Below are positions 1-11,229 of a stretch of DNA of 64,000 nt, in pieces. Location: NCBI GenBank assembly GCA_002007465.1, contig LNAC01000340.1:1224418-1288417 (forward strand), in the 5' to 3' direction. The position numbers were made by a program, and so were the translations under genes. How positions within the stretch are numbered: position 1 is the stretch's first letter; each line of letters starts with the position of its first letter. The notes below the pieces were generated by a model that did not search any database, was not told the DNA's origin, and was given only the letters and a program-made list of their open reading frames with translations. The stretch is from Ailurus styani (lineage: Eukaryota; Chordata; Mammalia; Carnivora; Ailuridae).

Positions 1-205
1 GCTTCACAATGAATCATCTTAAGTTCCCACATTGGTAAGTAGGCACAATTATCCCTTTTTTGCAAGTGAGAAAATGAGGCTCAAAGTGATTAGGGAACTT
101 GGTCAAGGGTACCTAACCAATCAATAGCACAGCTGGGACTTAAACCATGGTCTATTGGACCTGAAGCTTGACTTCTTAGTAACCACTTTGCTATATGCTT
201 TATAT
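1..205 (-). mobile_element. MIR SINE
   Basis: Contains GAGAAAATGAGGCTCAAAG, AGCACAGCTGGGACTTAAAC and GTAACCACTTTGCTATATGC, a MIR in reverse. It may start left of the window. Confidence 0.8.
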
Positions 206-1297
206 GAATACTTAAGCAGCATTGTGGGTTCTCTAAAGGCCTAATAAAAATTTATGAAAGTAATAGTTACCCTGTGTGGGAAAATGCTAAGGTAAGACCA
301 GCTGCAATCCTAGAGAAGGTTTCTTTTCATTATAGGTCTTGGGTCCTGAAATGTGAAGTAAATGAGCCTGACTGACTAGCACAGAAACAATAGAAAGGGC
401 AGGGCCTTGACACAGTTGGATCAGACCTCAGGCCTTGATTTCCCTTTTTTCTCACTGTGCAGCCCTAGGCAAATCCTATTCTCTCTCTGACAACTTCAGA
501 TGTTGTAATCACCCAGCTTCCTTTTGGCTCTTAATATCCTAGGATTTATCAAGTAATCTTATGTGCTTTCTGAGTAATACGCAAGAGGATGGAGGGATAG
601 AGGCATCTCCCTTCAAAGACAGGAATGAACAATATAAGGCCTTGAAAATACCTGAAAGGGGAACTAGCAGGAGAAGCTGACCCATTTAAGACCAATGAAA
701 ACATCCAGTCATTGACTAAGATTAGGAATTTTCTGACTTGGACAGGATTTGCAATAGGATGATCTAAATGAGATCCAAGGTCTGATACTGGGCAATAAAT
801 TTAGCAAAAACAAGACCTTCACTGGACTTGTGCAACATCTCTGAAGGACAGGATGTCACTACTTCTACTAAAGAGTTCATAGCAGACTGGATCAAACAAG
901 TTGGTAAACATTTCATTGCAGAAAAATGATGGAGTCAGAACAACTGAGTAGGAAAGCCTCCCTGATAGGGCCTTCTAAACCCTCAGCATGGAATTCTGGT
1001 TTTTGTTTGTTGGTACCACAGCACTGTCAAAGAGGAGCTCTTGCACATGCCCATCCTAAGTGGAAATAGGACACTCACCCTGGCACTTGTCATGGAAAAG
1101 ATCTCTCCCTTCTTATGAAAGGACATCTAAACCTTCAGAGATATTAAAAGAAATTCTAGAATAAGAAGATGTAAGATAAGCTTCTGCAAAGTACAGTCCT
1201 GAATATCACACCCAGACATCCAGGATTATTCATGATCTCTGAAACACATGCATAGCCTTAATATGAGGATGAGCAGATAAAAACACTTGGAACTTAC
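206..1297. other. TCP11L2: Intron 8 sequence, no feature recognised
   Basis: This lies downstream of the exon-8 donor. I see no exon matching the remaining TCP11 domain, no SINE and no long open frame. A weak MIR-like piece may lie near 410-540. Confidence 0.6.
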
Positions 1298-1479
1298 TCT
1301 TTGTTCATGCCTTCAAGTAGAACAGCTGAAATCCTTTTTAACCTGTTTGCAAGCTCAGGGAGGCCTTCTGTAAGAGCACCCACCATGTTGTTGGTAATTA
1401 GGGACAGGCAGGCAATAATTTTCAATTGATTCAGCTTTTCTGTCAGTTCCTGAAGACGTGCTCCATCTGTCATGAGTGT
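1298..1479 (-). CDS. TCP11L2: TCP11L2 exon 8, residues 321-380, last exon in window
   Basis: This 182-bp exon encodes TLMTDGARLQELTEKLNQLK early on and ends SAVLLEGMNK plus two bases of a Glu codon. The donor is AGA|GTAAGT, strong. The acceptor ATATGCTAG has an A/T-rich upstream region with little pyrimidine tract, and intron 7 is only 208 bp, so recognition may rely on exon definition. The remaining exons of the TCP11 domain C-terminus are outside the window. Confidence 0.93.
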
Positions 1480-1687
1480 CTAGCATATTTATTTTAAATG
1501 TAAAAATAGAAAGGGAAGCTCAATACCATGAAAATATAAAACAAGCAATGTTATATCCAAACTCCCATTTCTATCTGGTTTCAGGAAAGTCATTAAACTA
1601 CACACAACACTAGACAGACCAGCTGATGCACAGATAGAACTTGAGAATTAAAATATTGGAGAATTTGAGGGGAAAAAAACCACTCAC

Positions 1688-1875
1688 CTCTGGTAATTCT
1701 TTTTTCTGATAATCCCACTGTAACAGTTTTAAATAACTGTTATTTAGCACCAGTGTAGGACTCAGGCTTGGCTTAGAGCTGTTTTCGGCCCCAGGAGTTA
1801 AAGCAGTCTCAGAAAGAGAAAGTAGTTCTTCATTCACAGATTCTTTTATCCATTCTGTAGTTTGATCAAGAGCAC
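1688..1875 (-). CDS. TCP11L2: TCP11L2 exon 7, residues 258-320
   Basis: This 188-bp exon has acceptor CTTTTCACTTTCAG and donor GAG|GTGAGT. It encodes ALDQTTEWIKESVNEELLSL early on, then a Ser/Pro-rich linker (SSKPSLSPTLVLNNSYLKLL) and ends KKELPE. The sequence continues past the donor without an early stop, but the splice junction fits the family sequence, which goes on with TLMTDG in exon 8. It ends on a codon boundary. Confidence 0.95.
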
Positions 1876-1939
1876 CTGAAAGTGAAAAGGCCATATCTTT
1901 GTCCTGTAGCTGTTAGATTCCTTTTGTGCATGCTACATG

Positions 1940-2200
1940 ACCACAGAGGTTAAGTTAGGAGCTGGGCATGAATGACAAGACAGGCACACCTCTAAAGGAG
2001 CTTAGAGTCCAGATGGGGAGACAGAGCTGCAAACCAACAATTACAGCAGAATACAATAAATGCAAGAATACACAGTGGGAGGGGAGGAAGCAGATGTTGT
2101 CCAGGACAGAGTCTAAGAGGAAGAGCTCTGTAAGTGACACCTAAAGATACACAGCAAACAGAGGACAAGACTATCACTCCAGACCAGGTGAACAGCCCAT
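1940..2200 (-). mobile_element. Probable L2 LINE fragment
   Basis: AGGAGCTTAGAGTCCAGATG and GGAGACAGAGCTGCAAACC resemble the L2 3'UTR in reverse. The 3' terminus is missing. Confidence 0.5.
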
Positions 2201-2997
2201 ATAAAAACCCAGAACAGTGAGAGAATATGGCACATTCTAGATGCTACAAGCATATCTGTATTGCCGGTCCATAGAAAACAAGGGAGAGTGGTAGCAGATG
2301 GCATTGGGTGGGTAGGCAGGAACCAGCACACACACGACCTTGAATTTTGTGCAGAGAAGGTATTCAGACTAAAAGCACTGATTATTAAACATTTTGGGAT
2401 CCTGGACCCCCTGAGTGTCTGATTAGAGCTATGCCTTTCTCAAAATGCACATTCATGCTAGTGTGCCCACTTTATTTTACTTTTGACCCAGTTCAAAGGT
2501 TCCCCAGTAGAAATAATTTGCTTTTTACACCACATTTCTTATAAAACTGTGGATTTGGTAGAATTTATAAGGTGGAAATTGCTAAAAAAAAATATGCAGG
2601 CTGGACACAGGTGCAGATTTTTTAAAAAGCACCAGAGAATAAAATAAAGAATAGTGACCCTGAAACTATTCCTCAGAGCCAGCACCTGAATAGGGGTAAT
2701 TTGTGAGCAGCAATGTTTTCCACACTAGAGGAAAACCACCCCAGAATTTCACAACTTTGTTTCTCCTAAGTTGGCAAATGTTGTTCTTGGTTTTTCTAAT
2801 TCTGTTCATAAAGATGTAAAAGACTTGTAGTCTTTTGTTTAAAGGACATCCAACAGAGAAAGAGAGAGTGGAAATCTTGGTGGATATAATTACAATGTGG
2901 CATTAATAAGCACTTATACGCAAGCTTAATCATTTACCACTGACACATTTAAAAAGCCCATTTAGTTATCTCAAACAAAAGCAACAGTGTACCATAG

Positions 2998-3150
2998 CGG
3001 TTCTCAATCCTGGCTGATTTTATAATCACCTGGAGAGCTTTAAAAAGAAAAGAAAGATCTTGGGCACAGCCCCTGGAGATTCTGATTTAATCAGTCTGAG
3101 ATGAGGCTCAGGCATCTGTGTTTAAACACCCCAGGTGATCCTAGCATGAT
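2998..3150. mobile_element. Short non-autonomous DNA transposon remnant, hAT-like
   Basis: GCGGTTCTCAATCCTGGCTG, ATCACCTGGAGAGCTTTAAA and ATTCTGATTTAATCAGTCTG followed by CAGGTGATCCTAG are typical of the MER3/MER5/MER20 type of hAT MITE. The exact family is unsure. Confidence 0.6.
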
Positions 3151-3346
3151 GCCAGAATTGAGTATGACTGGTAAAGCAGAAAGAGCACAAACTCAGAGTG
3201 AAACACCAGCTTCCTCTAAGGGATCTACCTGCTGAGATGTTACTCCCACAAGCTAGTACACTGACTGCTCTATGTGGCTCCAAAACCAAGGTCAACCCCA
3301 TGAGACACAAGTACCCTCAACTTTTCATATAGGCAGTAATTCTCTT

Positions 3347-3540
3347 CATTCACTCATTTATTCAATGACAACTGAGCATCTAATGTACACTAGGTGCTGT
3401 ACCAAGTACTGGGGATTCACAGATGAGTAAACATGTTCTGTGTACTCAAGAAACTCTTAGTCTACTGGGAGGGAGAAACACAAAAACAGGCAATGGCATT
3501 ACAGGTGCATTTACCTAAGAATTTCCTAGAAACTGTGGAG
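3347..3540 (-). mobile_element. L2 LINE 3' end
   Basis: TTCATTCACTCATTTATTCA, GAGCATCTAATGTACACTAG and GTACTGGGGATTCACAGATG are L2 in reverse. Confidence 0.78.
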
Positions 3541-3788
3541 GCCCAGGAGCACAACCTGGGGCCCAGGAGCACTATCTGAATTCACTCTCCACCAATAAAT
3601 ACATGCTTCTGGTTTCTTGCCCAGGAGGCTTGACCTAAGCCCCCTGAAACTACCTTTGGTTCTCTAAATCTAAATCCTGCCAGTCTTTACTGGCCTAGCC
3701 TAAATCTCTCTTCCTGTGAGAAGTCTTTCTTGATTGTATGAACTCATCCTTAGCTCTTCCTTCTCAGAGCACCCATCTTTGAATTTTT

Positions 3789-3976
3789 TTTTAAGATTTA
3801 TTTATTTATTTGACAGAGAGAGAGATCACAAGTAGGGAGAGAGGCAGGCAGAGAGAGAAGAGGAAGCAGGCTCCCTGCTGAACAGGGAGCCCGATGCGGG
3901 CCTCGATCCCAGGACCCTGAGATCATGACCTAAGCTGAAGGCAGAGGCTTTAACCCACTGAGCCACTCAGGTGCCT
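3789..3976 (-). mobile_element. CAN-SINE
   Basis: Minus orientation, with an A-tail seen as T-run plus ATTTATTT, a GAGAGA body and a tRNA-like head reading GAGCCACTCAGGTGCC on the plus strand. A 16-bp duplication beginning CCATCTTTGAATTTTT flanks it at 3773-3788 and 3977-3992. The body with GGCAGGCAGAGAGAG is the musteloid-like type. Confidence 0.93.
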
Positions 3977-4285
3977 CCATCTTTGAATTTTTGATCTGGC
4001 TGTCATTTCTCTTAAACAGCTGAACTAAAAAACAACTTCTCTATTTTTTAAAAAATTGTTATTAAATATTTCATGTGCACTCATCTCAATTTCATCTCAC
4101 TGAAGAGTCCAATCTATGATCTTTATTTTTTATTTCTCTTTCCCTTGACTTAATTCATACCACAACTTGATAGGTATGTGAAATGTGGTTTTGTTTGTGC
4201 AGACATGTTTGCTTTGGAAAATACTCAGATTATCTTTCCAGTGGTACTTGTCACATAGTGGGTGCTCTAAAAGCCTCTGTTTCTT

Positions 4286-4482
4286 GGGGTGCCTGGGTGG
4301 CTCAGTGGAGCATCTGCCTTCAGCTCAGGTCATGATCACAGGGTTCTGGGATTGAGCCCCACATTGGGCTCCCCGCTCAGCAGGGAGTCTGCTTCTCCCA
4401 CTCCCCTGTTCATGGTCTCTCACATGCTCTCTCTCTCTCCCTCTCAAATAAATAAACAAATAAATAATCTTTAAAAGAAAAA
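4286..4482 (+). mobile_element. CAN-SINE
   Basis: Starts GGGGTGCCTGGGTGGCTCAG and ends with AATAAATAAACAAATAAATAATC plus A-tail. AAAAGCCTCTG flanks both sides (4269-4279 and 4483-4493). It is in intron 6, antisense to TCP11L2. Confidence 0.92.
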
Positions 4483-4719
4483 AAAAGCCTCTGCTCTCTG
4501 TGTCTGGCATGAGAGACCTGGTAGGTTTCCAATTTAACTCACCATCTCTGGAAGTAAACATGGGCTTAAAGAATTGCTCAAATAGTCTCCTTCAGACTGA
4601 CAAACTGATTGGTCCTACAGGCCTGCAGCTATCGTTCCCTCCCCACTGTCATCCAGTAAAACGTTTACTAAGGTACACAGTACATGCAAATCAAGACAGT
4701 GCTCTCTGTAAACTCTTTC

Positions 4720-6415
4720 ACAAGGCAGAAAAGGGGATACTTCTCAATTCATTTTATGAGGCCAGCTTTGCCCTGATACCAAACCCAGACAAAGGCATTA
4801 CAAGAAAATTAAAGTGATCTCTTTCCAAAAATACAGATGCAAAAATCCTTAAGAAAGGATTAGCAAGGTAAAGTGTTAGCAAGACAAAATAACACACTAT
4901 GACCAAGGGGGTGAGATAAACATTTCAGGATTGCAAGGTTGCTTCAATTAGAAAAACATCTCACTGTAAATTCATCATATTAACACAATGGAGAAAAAAG
5001 ATCACTTTGGTAGGTATAGAAAAAGCATGTGACCAAATTTAACATGCTACCTATTTAGATTAAAACTCTCTGCAAACTAGAAATAGAACTTCCTCAACAC
5101 AGAAAAGGACATCTATGAGAAGCTGCAGCTAACATCATACTTAGTGGTCAAACAATGAATATTCTTCACCAAGTAAGGCAGGGATGCCTTCTCTCATGAC
5201 TGCTATTGAACATTTGATTGGGTGTCCTAGTTAGTTCAATAAAGCAAAAAAAGAAATAAAAGGCACACAGATTAAAAAAGAAGAACAAGTAAAACTGTCT
5301 TTATTTGCAGACAAAATGACTGTGTATATAGAAAAACCTAAGGAATATTCCAAAGACCTAGCACTAAAAAGTTAATTTAGCAAGTTCTCAGGATGTAAAA
5401 TCAATATTCAAAAATCAATTATATTTCTATATACTAAAAAATAAAAATTTTACAAAATACCATTTATAACAGCATCAAAGAACATAAAATAAATGAGATT
5501 AAATTGAACAAAATAGTACAGGACTGGAGGGGCACCTGGGTGACACAGTTGGTTGAGCGTCCAACTCTTGGTTTTGGCTTAGGTCATGATCTTGGGTTTG
5601 TGAGATCAAGTTTCCCGTCAGCCTCTCCACTCAGCATAGAGTCTGCTTAAATTTCTTTCTCCCTCTCCTTTAGCTCCTCCCCTCCTCAAATAAATCAATC
5701 TTTAAGGAAAAAAAGTACGAGACTGGTACACCAAAATTAAAACATACTACTGAAATAAATTAGACTTAAGAAGAGATATCCAGTTCACAAGTTAGTAGAC
5801 TTATTAATGTGAAGATGTCAGTTCAACATAATTCCAATCACCATCCCAGCTGGCTCTTTTGTAGAAACTGATAAACTAATTAAAAATGGATATGGAGATT
5901 CAAAGGACCTAAAATAGGCAAAATAGTTTTGAAAAAGAAGAACAAAGATGGAAGACTAACACTACCTGATTTCAGGACTTAGACTCAGTAATCAGGGCCA
6001 TGTAGTATTTAGTGAAGAGAAGATATATAGATCATAGGATAGAATAGAATCCAATAAAAAAATGAAGTAGTGATATGTGCTACAATATGGGTAAATCTTG
6101 AAAATATTATACTAAGTGAAAGGAGCCAGACACAAAAAGTCACACATTGTATGATTTGATTTATATGAAATGTCCATAATTGGCAAATCCATAGAGACAG
6201 TAAGTAGACCAGGGGTTGTCAAAGGCTAAGGGAAGGGAGGAATGGGGAGATACTGGTGGAGGGTATAGGGTTTCTTTTTGAAGTGATGAAAATATTCTGG
6301 AATTAAATACTGATGATGGTTGTATAACCTTACTAACTAACTAAAAACCACTGAATTATACACTTTTAAAAATTAATGCTACGGCATGTAAATTATACTG
6401 CAATTACAAAAAAAA
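4720..6415 (+). mobile_element. L1M fragment, ORF2 3' half and 3'UTR, degenerate
   Basis: Translation near 4735-4800 reads NSFYEASFALIPNPDK, an L1 reverse transcriptase motif. A later frame has SLFADKMTVYIEKP, where the FADD catalytic motif has become FADK (codons 5304-5315). The right part (about 6065-6410) is L1M-type 3'UTR. Stops and frameshifts throughout and a SINE at 5529-5713 make it inactive. It is antisense to TCP11L2. Confidence 0.85.
5529..5713 (+). mobile_element. CAN-SINE, older, inserted in L1
   Basis: Head GGGGCACCTGGGTGACACAG, then AATAAATCAATC and A-tail. Flanks AGTACAGGACTGG (5515-5527) and AGTACGAGACTGG (5714-5726) are a diverged duplication. It splits the L1M fragment around it. 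Confidence 0.9.
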
Positions 6416-6424
6416 ATAAAGAGG

Positions 6425-7735
6425 TCAGAAATACTCACGAATGTATCATCAATTGATTTTCAATAAAGCTGCCAAAGCAGTTCAATAGAGAAAAGGTAAT
6501 CTTTTTCCAGAAATGATGCTAGAATTGGATATACATATGGAAAAATGCGAATCTTGAAATGTATTACCTTGAAGTGTTTCCTAAACCTAAAACTAAAAAT
6601 TTCTAGAAGAAAACATTCAAAAAAGTCTTCATGACAGGATATGCAAAGATTTTGTAGACAAGCCACTAAATGCACAAATAAAAGAAAAATTTTATAATTT
6701 GGTCTTCATCAAAATTAAAAATTTCTCTTTTTCAAAGGGTAGTGTTAAGAAAATAAAAAAGGAAAGCCACAGATGGGGGGAAATTTTCATAACACATAAA
6801 TCTGACAAAGGATTTATTTGCAGAATATATTGAGAGTGCTTCAATTCAATAAAAAGACAACCCAGATTAAAAACAGGCAAAAGATTTCAATAGACACTTC
6901 ACATTAGAAGATAAATGACTCTTTTACGTATGAAAAGATGTTCAACATCATTCATCATCAAGGAAATGTATATTAAAACCATAATGAGATACACTTTCAC
7001 ACCCTCTATAAAAGGTAAAATTTAAAAGACCGATAATACCTAGTGTCGGTGAAAATGTAAAGCAGTTGGAACTCTCATACACTGATGGTAAGTATAAAAT
7101 AGCACAACCACTTTGGAAAATAACTGCCAGTTTCTTATAAAGTTAACCATATATTTAACATAATGACCCAGCCATTCCACTCCTAAGCGTTTACCCAAGA
7201 GAAAACACGTGCACACACAAATACTGGCACACAAATGTTCACAGCAGCTTTATCCATAGTAGCCTAGAACCAGAAACAACACAAATGTCCATCAACAGGT
7301 AAATGGACAAAGTGTGGTATAATCATATAACAGAATACTTCTCAGTAATACAAACTATTGATAAATACACAACATGGATGAATCTCAAAAACCTTATGTT
7401 GAGTAAAAGAAGTTGGACAAAAAAAGTGACACACAGTGTGATTCCATTTAATATGAAGGTCTAAAGGAGGCAAAGTTAATCTACAATGATGAAAATTATA
7501 TCAGTGCTTACCTCAGTGGGGGAGGTTGACTGTAAAGGGCAAGAAGGTTTGCCCTTTGGTTTTCTTTTCGGCGTGACAGAACGCTTTATATCTTGTTTGT
7601 AATGGTAGTTACAGGAGCATATTCTTTTGTCAAAACTCACAGAACCATATACTTGAAGTGGGCACAAATTTATTGCATATAGCATATATGCAATTTATTG
7701 CCTATAGCGTATTTCAATGAAGTTTAAAAAAAGGG
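6425..7735 (+). mobile_element. Second L1M fragment, ORF2 end and 3'UTR
   Basis: The stretch reading AATGACCCAGCCATTCCACT, then CACAGCAGCTTTATCCATAG and CAAATGTCCATCAACAGG, is the standard late ORF2/3' region of L1M. It follows the end of the preceding copy directly, so two insertions or a rearranged one are possible. Confidence 0.85.
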
Positions 7736-8363
7736 ATATAGGTTACAGGTTGGCCAACTAAGTCACTGAATCTAAACCTAGTAAATGCAGGTTGAAATCA
7801 CATAAAGCTTCATCAACACTAAACACACAAGCAAATATTCACATTATGTAAAAGCCACTGATTGTGCTCTTTAGTGCTACAGATAGCAGACAGGGGAATG
7901 TCCTGTAAAATCTGCCTGTTTAGTGTGAATGAGTTTAGTATTTGAGCCTTCTAAGATGAATTCATCAAGGGTATCCCCATATGGATTCTTCGAGGAATCC
8001 AATTCCCATCCCTGCTGATTTCTAATATGGAACGTAAGCATGAAATCTGGTACTTAAGCATGAACTCTGAGTGACCCCTAAAAAGGCAACAACTCCACAT
8101 CCAGGATCTGGGGGATGGCCTGTATAATTCTGAGAAGAGAGTATTCACATAAACTAAGAGAACGCTGCAGAATTATGTGAATGGAAGACTCTGATGTTGT
8201 GCAAAGCTTTAGATGGCTCCCATTTTTAATATTCTGGAAAATATTCAGACTAAGTACTTCAATTTCCAATTAGAAGAATATAGTTCCCTTTATCCATGAC
8301 ACCTGCTCTATTATGCCTAGCAATACCTCACCTCCCTTTTTTGACAGTGATTTCTTTTCTCTC

Positions 8364-8466
8364 TTTCTTTTTTTTTAAAGTAAGCTCCACACCCAACTTG
8401 GGGCTTGAACTCATGACACCAAGATCAAGAGTCACATGCTCTACTAACTGAGCCAGCCAGGCACCA
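8364..8466 (-). mobile_element. CAN-SINE, short old copy
   Basis: Only the tRNA-like part remains: GAGCCAGCCAGGCACC at the right end, CTTGAACTCATGACACC in the middle, and a T-run at the left. The GA-rich body is absent, as in the oldest SINEC forms. Confidence 0.85.
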
Positions 8467-8889
8467 CTTGGTAATGCTTTGAGAAATCATTTTCCCTCCT
8501 TCCATGGTTTCTTTTGTAGATATCAATTAAGAGGCCCCTGACCAGGTAACCCCCCTGACCATGGGTTGGCCTAGCTGAGTCATGCCTACCAAACTTTCCT
8601 GAGATCTGAATGGTGACTACAGCATTCAAGGATGGGCCATTTTAAAATACATATTAACTGTTCCGATGATGAGCTAGGAACTTTCCCTTATTTTCCCTGC
8701 CCAGATTCATGATGCTTTCCTGATTCCTGGCCTTGCTCAGGCTCAGGTATTTTGTATTTTTTGTGAACTGCCCCCGTCCTTCCATTTACTTCCTTTTTTG
8801 CTAAATCACCCAGAGTTGGTTTCTGTTGCTTGCAATATATCCCAAATGACATAACACAAAAGTGAAAAATCCAAAGAAAGTAGTCAAAG

Positions 8890-9070
8890 CAGCAGCTTGG
8901 TTTCATCCTGACCTGGATGTAGGAGACCTGGCTTCCAGTCCTAGCTCTACTACTTATTAGCTGTGTGACTCTCTGGTGTTTAGGCAGGCCACTGCTAAGG
9001 ATCGGTTTGCTCGTCTTCAGAATGTTCCATTAGTAGTTCTTAAATGCCTCGTGTGCCAGGCAAAGAAAAT
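8890..9070 (+). mobile_element. MIR SINE
   Basis: CTTCCAGTCCTAGCTCTAC, TTAGCTGTGTGACTCTCTGG and GTTTGCTCGTCTTCAG follow MIR order. Confidence 0.7.
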
Positions 9071-10164
9071 CAAAATGCAGTTTGATGTGTTTTTGAAAAG
9101 TATTTATGTCCCACAAGATTTCTGAAAGAATCACATGAAATGAAGTTCTATGAGAACATTTTATCAGACACAAGACATTACCTAAATAAATAAAACCCTT
9201 CTCTTTCTGAGTATCTTAGAAATTTACTTGTGCTCTGGTCCCTGAGGGGTAATCTGCTACTCTTTCCACAGGTAATTTAATTGTGGACCTGAGGTGGTTA
9301 TCCTGCTGATGATTAGTACATGCATTCCATCATTGCCTCAGGCTTTCTTGGGTGTACTTTAAATCAGGCAATTATATAAAATCTCTCTGTTGGAAAATAT
9401 TTTCTAGAGTCAATTCAGAAATCTAGAGTACTTCTCAGCATTAATTTTCCAATAATTATTTTATAAAAAAATCATGTACACACAAAAATCCAACCCTTTT
9501 GCCCTTCTTCATGTTACTATGAGACTCTTATTTTGATATTAGGGCATAGTGACCGACTTTTGGCAGAGCGACTTGAGGCTATAATTAACAGCTGACATAC
9601 AGTCTGCTTCCTGGACTCTTGATTTCTCTGGGAACATATTTAGAGCTGGGCAATAATGACCTATACGCACAACTGGATTTATTCTATTCTTAAATCTCTG
9701 AAAATATCCAAGTCAATGTGAAAAGTACAAATGAATTGCAGGTCACAAAGCCTAGGTTTTAAGGACAGAAACAAATAATTTAAGATAAACAAAACTGTAA
9801 TTCAAACCAAAAATATTAAGAAATTTCATCCAGATGACAAGGTATCTTGACTCAAAACATAGAGACATTTGTATACACATGTATACACATGTACACAAGT
9901 GAACAAATGAAATCAATAAAATACTGAAAAGGAAAACACTGCCACAAACATAGTTACCGTAGTTCAGGTTTCAGATTCAGGTTCTATGTAGGGTTCTATT
10001 TCCATTAATCCTTCTCTCTCTTTGGAGAAACAATACAGCCCTAAAGTCACAGAATTTTTGTTGTAGAAGGATCCTTAGAAGTCATCTAATCTTATCTGCC
10101 ACTCAGTGATAGCACTCCCTTTGCAGATCCCCCAAAGAAAGTCAGTATCTCATTTGAAGACAGG

Positions 10165-10304
10165 CAGTGTTGTGTAGCAGTTCAATGTACATGCTTTGGG
10201 GCAGAAACATATCTGATTCATCTAGGCTTTAGCAGTCACCTAGGATAAGTACTTTAACCTCAATTTCTTCATTTATGTATTTTTAAAAGATTATTTATTT
10301 ATGT

Positions 10305-10352
<48 letters not shown>

Positions 10353-10625
10353 AAGCAGGAGGAGTGGCAGAGGAAGAGGGAGAAGCAGACTCTCCATTGA
10401 GCAGACAGCCCAATGCGGGACTTGATCCCAGGAACCTGGGATCATGACCTGAGCCGAAGGCAGATGCTTTAACCAACTGAGCCACCCAGGTGCCCCCATT
10501 TCTTCATTTATAAACAGTGAGTGATAACAGTGCCAGATTCATAGGGCTTTGTGAGGCTTGAATGGGCTAACAAAGGTAAAACGTTTGGGACATAGTAAGG
10601 ACTTGGTATATAATAAGTGTTCAAC
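10165..10625 (+). mobile_element. MIR SINE split by a CAN-SINE
   Basis: TGTGTAGCAGTTCAATGTAC and CTTTAACCTCAATTTCTTCA lie left of the insertion; GATAACAGTGCCAGATTCAT and GGACATAGTAAGGACTTGG lie right. The SINE is at 10277-10497. Confidence 0.75.
10277..10497 (-). mobile_element. CAN-SINE with long GA tract, inserted in a MIR
   Basis: Flanked by perfect ATTTCTTCATTTAT copies at 10263-10276 and 10498-10511. It includes an uninterrupted GA dinucleotide tract of about 42 bp (10309-10350). The head ends GAGCCACCCAGGTGCCCCC. It cuts a MIR in two. Confidence 0.94.
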
Positions 10626-11034
10626 AAAATGATAGCTAGCACGGACTACTAGTAGTGATAGAGAGAACCATGCCAAGCTTAAAACAGCTCCAGCTGCTAA
10701 AAAGATCAAAGCACTGCCTGTGATTTCCCTCCACAGATCCTAGTCTGCCCTACAGAGTTAAACCCAAAGTCCCTGAATCAATATCAACAGGAAGGCAGTG
10801 CTCATGGCCCATGTGTGTCTCCTTGTAACCAAACCGAATGTGCACAACTTCATGGTCTGTTCCTCCTATGACCCTCCACGACCCAGGCCCTCTTCCATGG
10901 ACATGCTCCAGACTCTTGGAGCCCCTTTAAAAGTGGCACCTGTTTGCCTTTGTTTAAGGCTACCTACACTATATTCACTAACTTGACAGAAAAGCTCAGT
11001 CCATGAGGGGTGGGGGTGAAGTGGGTGGATCATC

Positions 11035-11220
11035 TAACAGCTTTATAGTATAGTGAATTAGAGTCCAGAAGCTAGGGTTAAGAGCCCAGAAGCTAGTGCC
11101 AATGAGGGAATCCGGTAAGCCAGATTTTTGCCAGCTGTGCAACATCTGGCATCTCAATTCCCTCACCTGTGAAATAAAGGGTATAACAGTACCTACTTAA
11201 CTAAGTAATTGTGATGTTTC
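11035..11220 (+). mobile_element. MIR SINE
   Basis: TTATAGTATAGTGAATTAGA, CCAGCTGTGCAACATCTGG and CCCTCACCTGTGAAATAAAG follow MIR order. Confidence 0.65.
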
Positions 11221-11229
11221 ATTGAGGTA

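Larger units (their letters stand above)
7740..10160. other. TCP11L2: Intron 6 sequence, mostly unclassified
   Basis: Apart from the short SINE at 8364-8466 and the MIR at 8890-9070, I recognise nothing here. Base composition is AT-rich and open frames are short. Confidence 0.6.

Noticed and set aside
10291..10499. Frames encoding runs of Leu-Ser
   Set aside because: Translation of the GA tract and SINE body.
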